Below, piece by piece: positions 7,437 to 16,010 of a DNA stretch of 45,041 nt (the first letter of the stretch is position 1; every line of letters starts with the position of its first letter). The notes beneath the pieces are model-generated. The model was not told the DNA's origin. It was given only the letters and a program-made list of their open reading frames with translations, and ran no database searches. Origin of the DNA: Clostridia bacterium (GTDB lineage Bacteria; Bacillota; Clostridia; Oscillospirales; CAG-272); contig JAFSWB010000015.1 of assembly GCA_017444735.1 (NCBI GenBank), positions 1 through 45,041 of the forward strand, given 5' to 3'. A program made the position numbers and the translations under genes.

Positions 7437-8428
7437 CGGATTTTAAGAAGATTTTATCGGAGCTCGCGGCGATAGCGGCCCCGCCCGCCGGAGAAAAGGC
7501 GATAAGAGAATATCTGAAGGGCGCGGTCGCCCCGCTCGGAGCGAGGACCCGGGAGGACCGCGTCGGCAACCTCGCCGTGACTCTCGCGGGAGATGAGGAC
7601 GGGGACCGCGTTCTGCTCGCGGCGTCCGTCGACGAGGGCGCGTTCGTCGCGAACGACGCCGACGAGGGAGGATTCATACGCTTCGCGTCCCTCGGCGATC
7701 TTTCGCCGTCGGCGGCGGCGTATTCAGCCGTTGAGTTTGAAAACGGCGTCAGGGGGACGCTCGTTCCTCTTTCACCCGACGGGGAAAGAGGAGAGAAGGC
7801 GGGCGATCCGCTTTCTTACGCCGTCGATATAGGCGCGTCCTCGAAGGACGACGCCGTCGCCGCCGTCCCGCCCGGGACAGCGTTCAGGCCGATCTCGGAG
7901 TTCAGAGCTTCCGGCGACAGAGCGACGGGACCGTCCGTCGCGGCGAAGGCGGGAGCCGCCGCTCTTCTCGACGCGCTCTTTGCGATCGCGGCGCGCGGCG
8001 GCCGCGGCGAAGTCACGGCGATCTTCACCTCGCAGGGCAAGGTCGGCGGAAGAAGCGTCGGTCCCGCCGTGTCGTCGGCGGAATTCGACCGCGCCGTCTT
8101 CGTGACCGCCGCGCCGTCCGGGCGCGCCGCGGGAGAAAACGGCGGGCTCGCCCTCGGAGGAGGAGCCGCCGCGGTGAGAGCCGCGGGACGGTTCGTCTCC
8201 GACCCCGACGCCGCGGAACGGCTGATGAAAGCCGGCGCCGTCGGCGTGACGCTTGAAAAGCTCTCGCCCGACGCGACGGGAGCGACAAGGATCGAGACGG
8301 CGGGAGTACCGACCGCGATCCTCGGGATACCGTCAAGATATCAGGGGACGGCGGCCGAGACGGTCGACGTGCGCGATATCGCCTCCGCCGCGGAAGCGAT
8401 CGCCGAATTCGCCCGGAAGGAGAACTGA
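7433..8428 (+). CDS. Catalytically dead M42-like protein, paralogue 3
   Basis: A protein of 331 residues aligning along its length with the two upstream M42 peptidases but lacking nearly every metal ligand. Where paralogue 2 has AHMDEVGF this protein has ASVDEGAF; IDDRLGC is replaced by VAAKAGA; CREELG by SQGKVG; SRYIHT by SRYQGT. The frame is intact and codon use matches the neighbours, so this is a maintained gene, not a decaying one. It overlaps paralogue 2 by four bases and ends four bases before comM. A structural or regulatory subunit of a mixed M42 shell is the simplest reading. Confidence 0.8.
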   Translation: MTDFKKILSELAAIAAPPAGEKAIREYLKGAVAPLGARTREDRVGNLAVTLAGDEDGDRVLLAASVDEGAFVANDADEGGFIRFASLGDLSPSAAAYSAVEFENGVRGTLVPLSPDGERGEKAGDPLSYAVDIGASSKDDAVAAVPPGTAFRPISEFRASGDRATGPSVAAKAGAAALLDALFAIAARGGRGEVTAIFTSQGKVGGRSVGPAVSSAEFDRAVFVTAAPSGRAAGENGGLALGGGAAAVRAAGRFVSDPDAAERLMKAGAVGVTLEKLSPDATGATRIETAGVPTAILGIPSRYQGTAAETVDVRDIASAAEAIAEFARKEN

Positions 8429-8432
8429 CGGA

Positions 8433-10013
8433 ATGCTGTCGCTCACCTATACCGCCGCGCTGTTCGGCATCGACGCGTTTCTCGTGACGGTCGAGTGCAG
8501 CGCGACGAAGTCTCTCCCCGATTTCAATATCGTCGGTCTTCCCGGCGTGTCGGTCAGAGAATCGAAGGACCGGGTGATGAACTGCGCCCTTAACTGCGGG
8601 ATCGCTCTTCCCGATATGGACGTCACGGTCAATCTCGCTCCCGCCGACCGCCACAAGGAGGGTTCCGCGCTCGATCTCGGGATCATGACCGCGCTCTGCC
8701 GCGCGGCGGGCGTTATCGGGGAGGACGTCGACCTCGAGACGAAGTGCTTCGTCGGCGAGCTTTCGTTCACCGGCGACGTCCGCGCCGTCAGAGGCGTCCT
8801 CAGCATGGCGCTCGAGGCGCGCGACCGCGGGATAAGCGAGATATACGTCCCGTACGGCAACCTCACGGAGGCCGCCGCGGCGGTGACGGAGAAGACGCGC
8901 GTCTTCGGCGTCAGAAACGTCCCGGAGCTCATCGCGAAGCTGAGAGGCGAGGGCGAGGTCGCCGAGATCACCGATCTCCCGACGATCGATCCCGTCGACG
9001 GGCTGTCGTTTTCAGAGGATTTCTCGCAGGTAAAGGGACAGGCGAGGGCGCGCCGCGCCGTGGAGATCGCCGCGGCGGGGAATCACAACGTCCTTCTCAT
9101 CGGGCCGCCCGGCTCGGGCAAATCGATGATAGCGAAGAGGATCCCGTCGATCCTCCCCGCGATGACGTACGACGAGGCGATAGAGACGACGAAGCTCCAC
9201 TCCGTGTCAGGACTGATCCCGGAGAACGGGAACATCGTGACGCGCCGTCCGTTCCGCTCGCCTCACCATTCCTGCTCCGTCGTTTCTCTCGTAGGGGGCG
9301 GCGCGATACCGATGCCGGGCGAGATATCGCTCGCGCACAACGGCGTCCTTTTTCTCGACGAGTTTCCCGAGTTCTCGAAGTCGACGTCGGAGGCGCTCCG
9401 CCAGCCGCTCGAGGACAAGAGGGTGACGATAACGAGAGCGGCGGGAAGGGTGACGTTCCCCTCCTCCTTTATGCTCGTCTGCGCGATGAATCCGTGCAAG
9501 TGCGGATATTTCGGCAGTAAGCGCGGAACGTGTACCTGCAAGCCCGCGGACATAAAGGCGTATCTCTCGAAGATCTCGGGACCGCTCCTCGACAGGATCG
9601 ACATCCAGATGGAGATGCCCGAGGTCGATTTCACGGAGATCTCCGACAAGACCGACTCCGAGCCTTCGGGCGCGATCCGCGAGCGGGTCGAGGCGGCGAG
9701 GGAGCTCTCCCGCGAGCGTTTCCGCGCCGCGGGGTACGCCCGGTATTCCGTCATGAGCAACGCGATGATGAACGGGGACGATCTGAAGCGGTTCTGCGCC
9801 CTCGACGCCGACAGCCTGAGGATAATGGAGGGCGCGTTCAGACGGCTGAATCTCTCCGCCCGCGCCTACGACCGCATCCTCCGCGTCGCCCGGACGATCG
9901 CCGACGTCGAGAACGGCGGCCGCGACGACGGCTCCGGGATCATCGGCGGTAAGATCGGCAAAAAGCACGTTATGGAAGCGGTGCAGATGCGCGCGCTCGA
10001 CAAATACTGGTGA
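8433..10013 (+). CDS. comM: YifB/ComM family Mg-chelatase-like AAA+ ATPase
   Basis: The 526-residue protein begins MLSLTYTAALFGIDAFLVTVE. It has an N-terminal LonC-like ChlI fold (about 20-150), a Walker A GPPGSGKSM near residue 225, Walker B FLDEF, the finger motif CKCGYFGSKRGTCTC and a C-terminal Mg-chelatase domain with RAYDRILRVARTIAD. In Vibrio and Haemophilus ComM is a hexameric helicase that promotes branch migration during natural transformation; in Firmicutes the role is presumed similar. It is the last gene of the murD operon, ending at a strong terminator. Confidence 0.93.
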   Translation: MLSLTYTAALFGIDAFLVTVECSATKSLPDFNIVGLPGVSVRESKDRVMNCALNCGIALPDMDVTVNLAPADRHKEGSALDLGIMTALCRAAGVIGEDVDLETKCFVGELSFTGDVRAVRGVLSMALEARDRGISEIYVPYGNLTEAAAAVTEKTRVFGVRNVPELIAKLRGEGEVAEITDLPTIDPVDGLSFSEDFSQVKGQARARRAVEIAAAGNHNVLLIGPPGSGKSMIAKRIPSILPAMTYDEAIETTKLHSVSGLIPENGNIVTRRPFRSPHHSCSVVSLVGGGAIPMPGEISLAHNGVLFLDEFPEFSKSTSEALRQPLEDKRVTITRAAGRVTFPSSFMLVCAMNPCKCGYFGSKRGTCTCKPADIKAYLSKISGPLLDRIDIQMEMPEVDFTEISDKTDSEPSGAIRERVEAARELSRERFRAAGYARYSVMSNAMMNGDDLKRFCALDADSLRIMEGAFRRLNLSARAYDRILRVARTIADVENGGRDDGSGIIGGKIGKKHVMEAVQMRALDKYW

Positions 10014-10017
10014 AGAT

Positions 10018-10070
10018 AAAATCCCGCCGCGAGGTTTGCCGTTTTCGCAAACGTCGCGCGGGATTTTCTT
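10018..10070 (+). terminator. Intrinsic terminator of the murD-comM operon
   Basis: AAAATCCCGC pairs with GCGGGATTTT, continued inward by CGCGA/TCGCG and GTTTGC/GCAAAC; the descending arm runs into TTTTCTTCTT. Confidence 0.85.
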
Positions 10071-10071
10071 C

Positions 10072-10100
10072 TTGCATTCCCGGAGGATTTCGGGTATACT
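10072..10100 (+). promoter_or_regulatory. Sigma-A promoter of the thuA-like gene
   Basis: TTGCAT, 17-base spacer, TATACT, directly behind the preceding terminator and about 40 bases ahead of the start codon. Confidence 0.7.
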
Positions 10101-10141
10101 GTATAGGGAAAAACCACATTTTAATATATGAGAGGTCGAAA

Positions 10142-10876
10142 ATGAGCGACAAGATCAGAGTTACCGTCTGGAACGAGTACCGCCACGAGAAAAACAACCC
10201 GGAAATCGCGAAGATCTACCCCAAGGGGATCCAGGGACAGATAGCGTCGTTCCTTTCGGAGGAGCCCGACGTAGAGGTCCGGACCGCGACTCTCGACGAG
10301 CCGGATCACGGCATCCCGAACGAGGTCCTCGACAACACGGACGTTCTCCTCTGGTGGGGACATATGTGTCACGACGAGGTGAGGGACGACCGGGTCGAAT
10401 ACATAAAGAACAGAGTCTACACGGGCGGCATGGGCTTCATCGCCCTCCACTCCGGCCACCACAGCAAGCCGTTCCGCACCCTCGTCGGCGCGACGGGCAA
10501 CCTCTCCTGGGGCGACGAGCAGCGCGAGATCATCTGGAACCTCAAGCCGTCTCACCCGATCGCCGCGGGGATACCGGATCATTTCGAGCTTGAATCCGAG
10601 GAGCTGTACGCTGAGCCGTTTTACATCCCCGATCCCGACGCTCTCGTTCTCGGCGGATGGTTCGAGCACGGATACCTCTTCCGCACCTGCTGTACGTTTA
10701 CCCGCGGCGTCGGCAAGATCGTGTATCTGCAGCCCGGTCACGAGTCCGTCCCGACTTACTACAATCCGTATATCCAGAGGATCATAAAGAACGCGGTGAG
10801 ATGGGCGCGGCCGAACGATTTCGGCTACGAGATCCCCGGAGGCGCGCCGTACGTCAACAGCGTGTTCGACAGATGA
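10142..10876 (+). CDS. ThuA-like (trehalose utilisation) glutamine amidotransferase-fold protein
   Basis: The 244-residue protein starts MSDKIRVTVWNEYRHEKNNP and contains LLWWGHMCHDEV, GMGFIALHSGHHSKPF, NLSWGDEQREIIWNL, HPIAAGIPDHFEL and VYLQPGHESVPTYYNP, the layout of the ThuA family. ThuA of Sinorhizobium is linked to trehalose/maltitol catabolism; the reaction is uncertain and family members act on sugars generally. The start follows GAGAGGTCGAAA. Its stop overlaps the start of the DUF1934 gene (ATGA), giving a two-gene operon. Confidence 0.88.
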   Translation: MSDKIRVTVWNEYRHEKNNPEIAKIYPKGIQGQIASFLSEEPDVEVRTATLDEPDHGIPNEVLDNTDVLLWWGHMCHDEVRDDRVEYIKNRVYTGGMGFIALHSGHHSKPFRTLVGATGNLSWGDEQREIIWNLKPSHPIAAGIPDHFELESEELYAEPFYIPDPDALVLGGWFEHGYLFRTCCTFTRGVGKIVYLQPGHESVPTYYNPYIQRIIKNAVRWARPNDFGYEIPGGAPYVNSVFDR

Positions 10877-11421
10877 ACAGAAGAACGAAGCGGACGGTGA
10901 AGCTCACCGTCCGTTCCTCTGACGGGTACGGCGCGGAGCCGCCAGCCGCGGCGTCGGACGATCCGTTCGACTCCTTCACATACCCGATCGAAGACGTCGA
11001 GGACGCGGTCCTCCGCCGGATCGACGAGGAGGAATTCGCGGGCGAGAGCGGCGAATATGAGATGACGACGACGGCGACCTTCCTCGCGGAAGACGGAGAG
11101 GCGTCGTTCACGTACGACGAGGCGTTCGCCGCCGGCGATGAAAAAACGAAGACGCGCATCTCGTTCAGCGCGGGCGATCCCGGCGTCGTCGCGGTGATGC
11201 GCTCGGGAGCCGTCAGGAGCGTCCTCGTTTTCGAGGAGGGGAAGCGCCACACCTCGGTCTATGAGACGGGGATCGTCCCGTTCGAGGTCACGACGTACGC
11301 GCGGCGGGTCGAAAATGCGATCTCGCCCGTCACCGGACGGGGTTCGCTGTATCTCGATTTCATCGTCACGGTCAAGGGTATGGAGCCGAAAAGGACCGTT
11401 TTGACCGTCTTCACCGAATAA
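10873..11421 (+). CDS. DUF1934 beta-barrel protein (YwiB-like)
   Basis: A protein of 182 residues. The C-terminal half matches the lipocalin-like DUF1934 pattern: VAVMRSGAVRSVLVFEEGKRH, VYETGIVPFEVTTYARRVEN and GSLYLDFIVTVKG. The N-terminal part is a longer, acidic variant of the family. No signal peptide is visible, so it is probably cytoplasmic. Function is unknown. It overlaps the thuA-like gene by four bases. Confidence 0.75.
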   Translation: MNRRTKRTVKLTVRSSDGYGAEPPAAASDDPFDSFTYPIEDVEDAVLRRIDEEEFAGESGEYEMTTTATFLAEDGEASFTYDEAFAAGDEKTKTRISFSAGDPGVVAVMRSGAVRSVLVFEEGKRHTSVYETGIVPFEVTTYARRVENAISPVTGRGSLYLDFIVTVKGMEPKRTVLTVFTE

Positions 11422-11477
11422 CGGCCGAAAAAACAAAAAAACTATTGAAAAAAGATTAATAAAATTTTAATTAACTG

Positions 11478-11506
11478 TTGACATTATTCCCGTAAGGTGT
11501 TAAAAT
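11478..11506 (+). promoter_or_regulatory. Sigma-A promoter ahead of the small membrane protein
   Basis: TTGACA, 17-base spacer, TAAAAT in an AT-rich stretch, with the TAAAAT about 44 bases upstream of the small GTG-started gene. Confidence 0.75.
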
Positions 11507-11549
11507 AAAATCAGCAAAGGTAAAAGTACGGGAAAGGGCGGCGATTTTC

Positions 11550-11732
11550 GTGTTCATCTCAGATTTATTCACACACGGCTCCGGCGATACGTTCGAGCTC
11601 GGCCGGGCTGCCGGAATAATCGAAGCCGTGACGGCGGCGGGCGCCGTCCTGATCGTACTGTTCGTCACGTTTATCATCGTCCGGGCGAACGTTTTGAAAA
11701 AGAACGAAAAAAAACGCGGGGAAAACGAATGA
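11550..11732 (+). CDS. Small single-span membrane protein, unknown
   Basis: A possible protein of 60 residues with one hydrophobic segment (about 24-46, AVTAAGAVLIVLFVTFIIVR) followed by a lysine-rich cytoplasmic tail (VLKKNEKKRGENE). The GTG start is preceded by AAGGGCGG at good distance and by a strong promoter, and the stop lies inside a terminator hairpin. This makes it a well-bounded transcription unit even though I recognise no family. Confidence 0.5.
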   Translation: MFISDLFTHGSGDTFELGRAAGIIEAVTAAGAVLIVLFVTFIIVRANVLKKNEKKRGENE

Positions 11733-11757
11733 TTTCGGTTTCCCTGCGCTTTTTTTC
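11714..11757. terminator. Bidirectional terminator between the small gene and the AbrB gene
   Basis: The stem CGCGGGGAAAAC with GTTTCCCTGCG is flanked by A8 on the left and T7 on the right, so it can end both converging transcripts. Confidence 0.8.
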
Positions 11758-11761
11758 GCTG

Positions 11762-12010
11762 TTATTTTCCGATCCCGCGCATTTCCTCAAGGCACGCGCG
11801 GCAGATCTTCTTTCCCTTGAAGTCGGTCACGCCGTCCGCTTCTCCGCAGAAGATGCAGGACGGTCTGTATTTTTTCAGGATGATCTTGTCATCCTCGACG
11901 AAGACCTCGACGCCGTCCTTCGGGCTGAGGTCCATCATTTTTCTCGTCTCGACGGGGAGAACGATCCTCCCGAGCTCGTCGATCGGTCTGATTATTCCGA
12001 GAGCTTTCAC
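11762..12010 (-). CDS. AbrB/SpoVT family regulator with C-terminal zinc ribbon
   Basis: The 82-residue protein has an AbrB swapped-hairpin domain (KALGIIRPIDELGRIVLPVETRK...DDKIILKKY) followed by a Cys4 module (CIFCG...CRACL). This compact form is common in Clostridia as a transition-state-type DNA-binding regulator. The GTG start is preceded by AAAGGAAC. It has its own promoter. Targets are unknown. Confidence 0.92.
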   Translation of the reverse strand: MKALGIIRPIDELGRIVLPVETRKMMDLSPKDGVEVFVEDDKIILKKYRPSCIFCGEADGVTDFKGKKICRACLEEMRGIGK

Positions 12011-12044
12011 CGCTAAAGTTCCTTTCCTTGTGGTTTTCTGCTAT

Positions 12045-12073
12045 ATTTTACCATAAAACTCTTTTTATGTCAA
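12045..12073 (-). promoter_or_regulatory. Sigma-A promoter of the AbrB gene
   Basis: On the minus strand TTGACA, 17-base spacer, TAAAAT, about 35 bases ahead of the GTG start. Confidence 0.8.
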
Positions 12074-12242
12074 TAAAATGATCGAAAAACGGATGAAAAA
12101 AGTCAGAAAAGGAGAAAAAAGCGGAGGACAAACGACCCGCGGTGCGAATAACGGGCTTCAAACGGGCGAACAATCAGAGTGCGGAGCCGTCCGCCGCGGC
12201 GGAACGGTCCGGGATCGGCGACGAGGGAAGGGGAGCAGACGG

Positions 12243-12533
12243 ATGATAAGAGGGTGTCAGAGAAGGATCTATTACGTCAGGAATCCGGAGAGCGAGATCT
12301 TCGACGAGGCGTATTTCGTAATAAAAAGGAATTATCGCGGCAGGGGAACGTCGCTCGACGGCGGCGAAGAGCTCGGAGGCGAGGCGAAGAGGATCTCCTC
12401 GCTGCTCGACTCCGGGAGGAGCGGCGGATGCCGGTCCGCGCCGGGCGGACGGCTCCTCGCCTTCGCGGCGGGAGCCGCCGCGGCGACAGCCGCCGCCGTC
12501 GTTCTTGCGGTCGTCCTGAACGTTTTTTCGTAA
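12243..12533 (+). CDS. Small protein with C-terminal membrane anchor, unknown
   Basis: Ninety-six residues. The N-terminal part, RRIYYVRNPESEIFDEAYFVIKRNY, looks conserved and cytoplasmic; the C-terminus is a single alanine/valine-rich span (about 75-95) ending in NVFS. The ATG follows AAGGGGAG. I recognise no family. It precedes the promoter of the rnj leader, and its stop lies about seven bases from that -35 box. Confidence 0.55.
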   Translation: MIRGCQRRIYYVRNPESEIFDEAYFVIKRNYRGRGTSLDGGEELGGEAKRISSLLDSGRSGGCRSAPGGRLLAFAAGAAAATAAAVVLAVVLNVFS

Positions 12534-12539
12534 AAACCC

Positions 12540-12568
12540 TTGACCCGACGCGGAAAACGGCATATAAT
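12540..12568 (+). promoter_or_regulatory. Sigma-A promoter of the rnj leader
   Basis: TTGACC, 17-base spacer, TATAAT. The transcript would start near 12575, which gives rnj a leader of about 470 bases. Confidence 0.75.
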
Positions 12569-12679
12569 ATATACTGACTTAAGTTGTGCTCCGGAACGCG
12601 TGACCGTCTTTGGCGTTCCGGCGCCGCGCGGAAGCTCCCGCTTTTTCGCGCCGGCGAACGGCTTGTTGCTTATTAGAAG

Positions 12680-12926
12680 GGGGCTGTCGCAATTAGATGC
12701 AGAATCGTCGTTCTTTGCCCCGTGAGGCGTATTTACATACGCCAAGACGCTTTGCGATGCAAAGCGGGCAAAAACGGCGACAGATCGGGTAACTTCCGTG
12801 ACCCGGCACATAAAACGGAAAAATCCGAAGGATTTTCACCAAAAATGATAAAAGCAACAGATATTAGTTTGCTGAATCCTGTTTTTAATCCGTGCTTTTT
12901 CGGTCTGCGCTGATTGCGACTGCCCC
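12680..12926 (+). repeat. Inverted-repeat-bounded structured element in the rnj leader
   Basis: The left end GGGGCTGTCGCAATTAG (12680-12696) pairs with CTGATTGCGACTGCCCC (12910-12926): 16 of 17 positions pair in plus-strand RNA. The stem extends inward by TGCAGA/TCTGCG. A second inner stem joins TTTGCCC (12714-12720) with GGGCAAA. Between these lie mini-hairpins: GGCGTATTTACATACGCC, CGCTTTGCGATGCAAAGCG, a CGGGT/ACCCG stem and AAAATCCGAAGGATTTT. No open reading frame is supported. It may be a MITE remnant now serving as a leader RNA. Confidence 0.5.
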
Positions 12927-13046
12927 GTCCCCCGCCGCCCTCGGGGGATCGCGCGCTCCCCGCGCGTACATAATGAACAGAAGAGACACCAACCCGGAAA
13001 CGGGTAGGCTTTTTCGCGTTTCAGAATTATCGAAAGGAAGGTATTT

Positions 13047-14714
13047 ATGGCAAAGAAAAAAACCAAGCTCCGGGTCATGATGCTCGGAGGACTCAACGAG
13101 ATCGGAAAGAATATCGCCGTCATCGAATACGGCGCGAATATAGTAATCGTCGACTGCGGGATGGCGTTCCCCGAGGAGGATATGCCGGGCATCGACATCG
13201 TTATACCCGATTTCACGTATCTTGAAAAGAACGCCGATAAGATAAAGGGGATCCTCATCACACACGGTCACGAGGACCACATCGGCGCGATTCCGTATCT
13301 CCTGAAGGAGATCGACGTCCCGGTCTACGGGACGAAGCTCACGCTCGGGATCCTCGAAAACAAGCTCGCGGAACACAAGCTGCTCGGCCGCCGCACGATG
13401 GTGACGGTGAAGCCGGGCGACAAGGTGGAGCTCGGCGTCTTCCGCGCGGAGTTCATCCACGTCAATCACTCGATCGCGGACGCTTGCGCGATCGCGATCA
13501 AAACGCCGGTCGGCACGATCTTCCACACCGGCGACTTCAAGCTCGACGTCTCTCCGATCGACGGCGGCGTCATGGATCTGACGAGGATCGGAGAATACGG
13601 CAGGGACGGCGTTCTGCTCCTCATGTGCGAGTCGACGAACGTCGACCGTCCGGGATTCACCCCGTCGGAGAGGAAGGTCGGCTCGTCCCTCGACAGCATC
13701 TTTATGTCGAACACCGACAAGAGGATAATAATCGCGACGTTCTCCTCGAACGTCCACAGGGTACAGCAGATAATCAACACGAGCGTCAAGTTCGGGCGGC
13801 GCGTCGCCGTCACAGGCCGCAGTATGATAAACGTGATCGGCGCGGCGGTCCGGCTCGGCTATATGGACGTGCCGGAAAACGTTCTGATCGACATATCCGA
13901 GATCGGGCGTTATCCGTCCGAGATGATAACGATAGTGACGACAGGGTCCCAGGGCGAGCCCATGTCGGCGCTTTACAGGATGGCGTTTTCGGATCACAAT
14001 CAGGTGTCGCTCACGTCGGGCGACCTCGTCGTCCTCTCGTCCCACGCGATCCCCGGCAACGAAAAGCTCGTCGGAAGGATAATAAACGAGCTTTATCACC
14101 GCGGCGTCAACGTCTATCACGAGGAAGCGGAGGTCCACGTCTCCGGCCACGCGTGCCAGGAGGAGATAAAGCTGATGCACGCTCTGACGAAGCCGAAGTT
14201 CTTCATGCCGATCCACGGCGAGTTCAGGCATCTGATGCAGCACAAGGAGCTTGCCGAGTACATGGGTATGGACCCGAAGGATATTTTCGTCTGCGACGTC
14301 GGTCAGGTCCTCGAGCTCGACGGAAAAACGTGCAAGAGGGCGGGAACGGTCCCCGCCGGGCGGACGCTCGTCGACGGTTACGGCGTCGGCGACGTCGGGA
14401 ACATCGTTCTCCGCGACAGACGCCACCTCTCTCAGGACGGGCTGATCGTCGTCGTCGCGACGCTCGATCTCGATCAGATGACGCTTCTCTCCGGCCCCGA
14501 TATCATCTCGCGCGGATTCGTCTACGTGAGAGAGAGCGAGGAGCTTCTCGACGAGGCGCGTGAGATCGCGAGAGACGTCCTCTCCGATCTTCTAGACGCG
14601 GGCGTCACCGAATGGACTCAACTCAAAACGCACGTCAAGGACGCCCTGAGCAAATATCTTTACAACAAGACGAAGAGGAAACCGATGGTCCTCCCCGTCA
14701 TTATGAACGTCTGA
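13047..14714 (+). CDS. rnj: Ribonuclease J
   Basis: The 555-residue protein is a metallo-beta-lactamase/beta-CASP nuclease: GGLNEIGKN near the N-terminus, ligand motif THGHEDHIGA (about 73-82), HTGDFKLD, the beta-CASP block with TTGSQGEPMSAL and SSHAIPGNE, then HVSGHACQEEIK and MPIHGEFRHL, and an RNase J C-terminal domain. It matures and degrades RNA as a 5'-3' exonuclease and endonuclease in Firmicutes. The ATG follows GAAAGGAAGG. The U32 gene starts one base after its stop codon. Confidence 0.97.
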   Translation: MAKKKTKLRVMMLGGLNEIGKNIAVIEYGANIVIVDCGMAFPEEDMPGIDIVIPDFTYLEKNADKIKGILITHGHEDHIGAIPYLLKEIDVPVYGTKLTLGILENKLAEHKLLGRRTMVTVKPGDKVELGVFRAEFIHVNHSIADACAIAIKTPVGTIFHTGDFKLDVSPIDGGVMDLTRIGEYGRDGVLLLMCESTNVDRPGFTPSERKVGSSLDSIFMSNTDKRIIIATFSSNVHRVQQIINTSVKFGRRVAVTGRSMINVIGAAVRLGYMDVPENVLIDISEIGRYPSEMITIVTTGSQGEPMSALYRMAFSDHNQVSLTSGDLVVLSSHAIPGNEKLVGRIINELYHRGVNVYHEEAEVHVSGHACQEEIKLMHALTKPKFFMPIHGEFRHLMQHKELAEYMGMDPKDIFVCDVGQVLELDGKTCKRAGTVPAGRTLVDGYGVGDVGNIVLRDRRHLSQDGLIVVVATLDLDQMTLLSGPDIISRGFVYVRESEELLDEAREIARDVLSDLLDAGVTEWTQLKTHVKDALSKYLYNKTKRKPMVLPVIMNV

Positions 14715-14715
14715 T

Positions 14716-15993
14716 ATGGAAATGAGAAACGAGGAAAGGCGCGGGGAGCTCCTCTCCCCCGCCGGGAATCCCGAAAAGCTCCGCGCCGCCGTCCTTTACG
14801 GCGCGGACGCCGTTTATCTCGCCGGCAAAAAATTCGGTATGCGCGCGGCGGCGGACAATTTCACGGAGGACGAGCTCGCGTGGGCGGTCGATTACTGCCA
14901 CAATGCGGGCGTTCGCGTTTACGTGACCGTCAACGTGATGCCGAGAAGCGACGAGTATAATGAGCTGATCCCTTACATAAAATATATAGACCGTATCGGC
15001 GCGGACGCCGTTATCGTCGCCGACCCCGGCGTCCTTTTCGCCGTCCGCGACGCGGCTCCCGACCTCGCCGTCCACGTGTCGACGCAGGCGAGCGCCGTCT
15101 CCGACCGCGCCTGCGAGGCGTGGCGCCGTCTCGGCGCGCGCCGCGTCGTTCTCGCCCGCGAGCTGTCGCTTTCCGAGATCAGGCGGATAAGGGCGGGCGC
15201 GCCGCGGGACCTTGAGCTCGAGGTCTTCATCCACGGCTCGATGTGCGTCGGGTACAGCGGCAGGTGCCTTCTCTCGAACTATTTCACGGGGCGCGACTCG
15301 AATCACGGGATGTGCGCTCAGCCGTGCAGATGGAAGTATGCTCCGTCCGCTGTCGACCTGCGCGAAGAGATGCGCCCGGAGGATCCGGCGGCGATCTCTC
15401 TCGAGGAGGACGGAGGAGAGACGTTCTTCATGTCCTCGCGCGATCTGTCGATGATCTCCCATATCGGGGAGCTCGAGGAGAGCGGGATCTCGTGCTACAA
15501 GATCGAGGGCAGGATGAAGAGCGCGTATTACGCCGCCGTCGTCACGAACGCGTACAGGATGGCGCTCGACGGATACAGGCGCGATCCGGCGGGATATCGT
15601 ACCGATCCCGCGCTCGTCGCGGAGCTTGACAGCGTAAGCCACAGGGAGTATTCGACCGGCTTCTTTTTCTCCGATCCGCGATCCGACGCGAACACGGTAT
15701 CGACTCACGGATACGTCAGGGAGAAGGCGTATCTCGCGACGGCGGTCTCCGACTCCGTCCCGTGCGCGGACGGCGGCTTTGAGGCGCGTTTCGTTCAGCG
15801 GAACAAGGCGAGGAGGGGGCAGAAGGTCGAGATCATATCGCCGGGCTCCGTCGGCAGGCCGTTCACTCTCGAGGAGATGACGGCGCCGGACGGAACGCCT
15901 ATCGAAAGCGCCCCCCATCCGTCGATGGAATTTCTCGCCCGGACGCCGTTCGCGGTCAGGGCGGGGGACATAATGAGGGGTACGGAGAGCTGA
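14716..15993 (+). CDS. U32 family peptidase-like protein (TrhP/RlhA type)
   Basis: The 425-residue protein opens ELLSPAGNPEKLRAAVLYGADAVY, has the U32 signature EVFIHGSMCVGYSGRCLLSNY (first part at about 170-180) and conserved cysteines in CVGYSGRC and MCAQPCRW, then CYKIEGRMKS. Despite the peptidase name, homologues (TrhP in Bacillus and E. coli, RlhA) hydroxylate tRNA U34 or 23S rRNA using prephenate and an iron-sulfur centre. Which substrate applies here is not decided by sequence alone. It is translationally coupled to rnj and followed 17 bases later by uppP. Confidence 0.9.
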   Translation: MEMRNEERRGELLSPAGNPEKLRAAVLYGADAVYLAGKKFGMRAAADNFTEDELAWAVDYCHNAGVRVYVTVNVMPRSDEYNELIPYIKYIDRIGADAVIVADPGVLFAVRDAAPDLAVHVSTQASAVSDRACEAWRRLGARRVVLARELSLSEIRRIRAGAPRDLELEVFIHGSMCVGYSGRCLLSNYFTGRDSNHGMCAQPCRWKYAPSAVDLREEMRPEDPAAISLEEDGGETFFMSSRDLSMISHIGELEESGISCYKIEGRMKSAYYAAVVTNAYRMALDGYRRDPAGYRTDPALVAELDSVSHREYSTGFFFSDPRSDANTVSTHGYVREKAYLATAVSDSVPCADGGFEARFVQRNKARRGQKVEIISPGSVGRPFTLEEMTAPDGTPIESAPHPSMEFLARTPFAVRAGDIMRGTES

Positions 15994-16010
15994 TAGCTGA
16001 GGAGGTAAAC

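Noticed and set aside
7433-8428. Decaying pseudogene for M42 paralogue 3
   Set aside because: The frame is full length, uses the same codons as neighbours and is translationally coupled; the pattern suggests a maintained pseudoenzyme.
12885-14426. Long open frames antisense to rnj, uppP, comM, the SLH gene and others
   Set aside because: They are shadows caused by high GC and strong codon bias; sequences are low-complexity, rich in Arg/Asp/His, without known motifs, while the opposite strand carries clear protein families.
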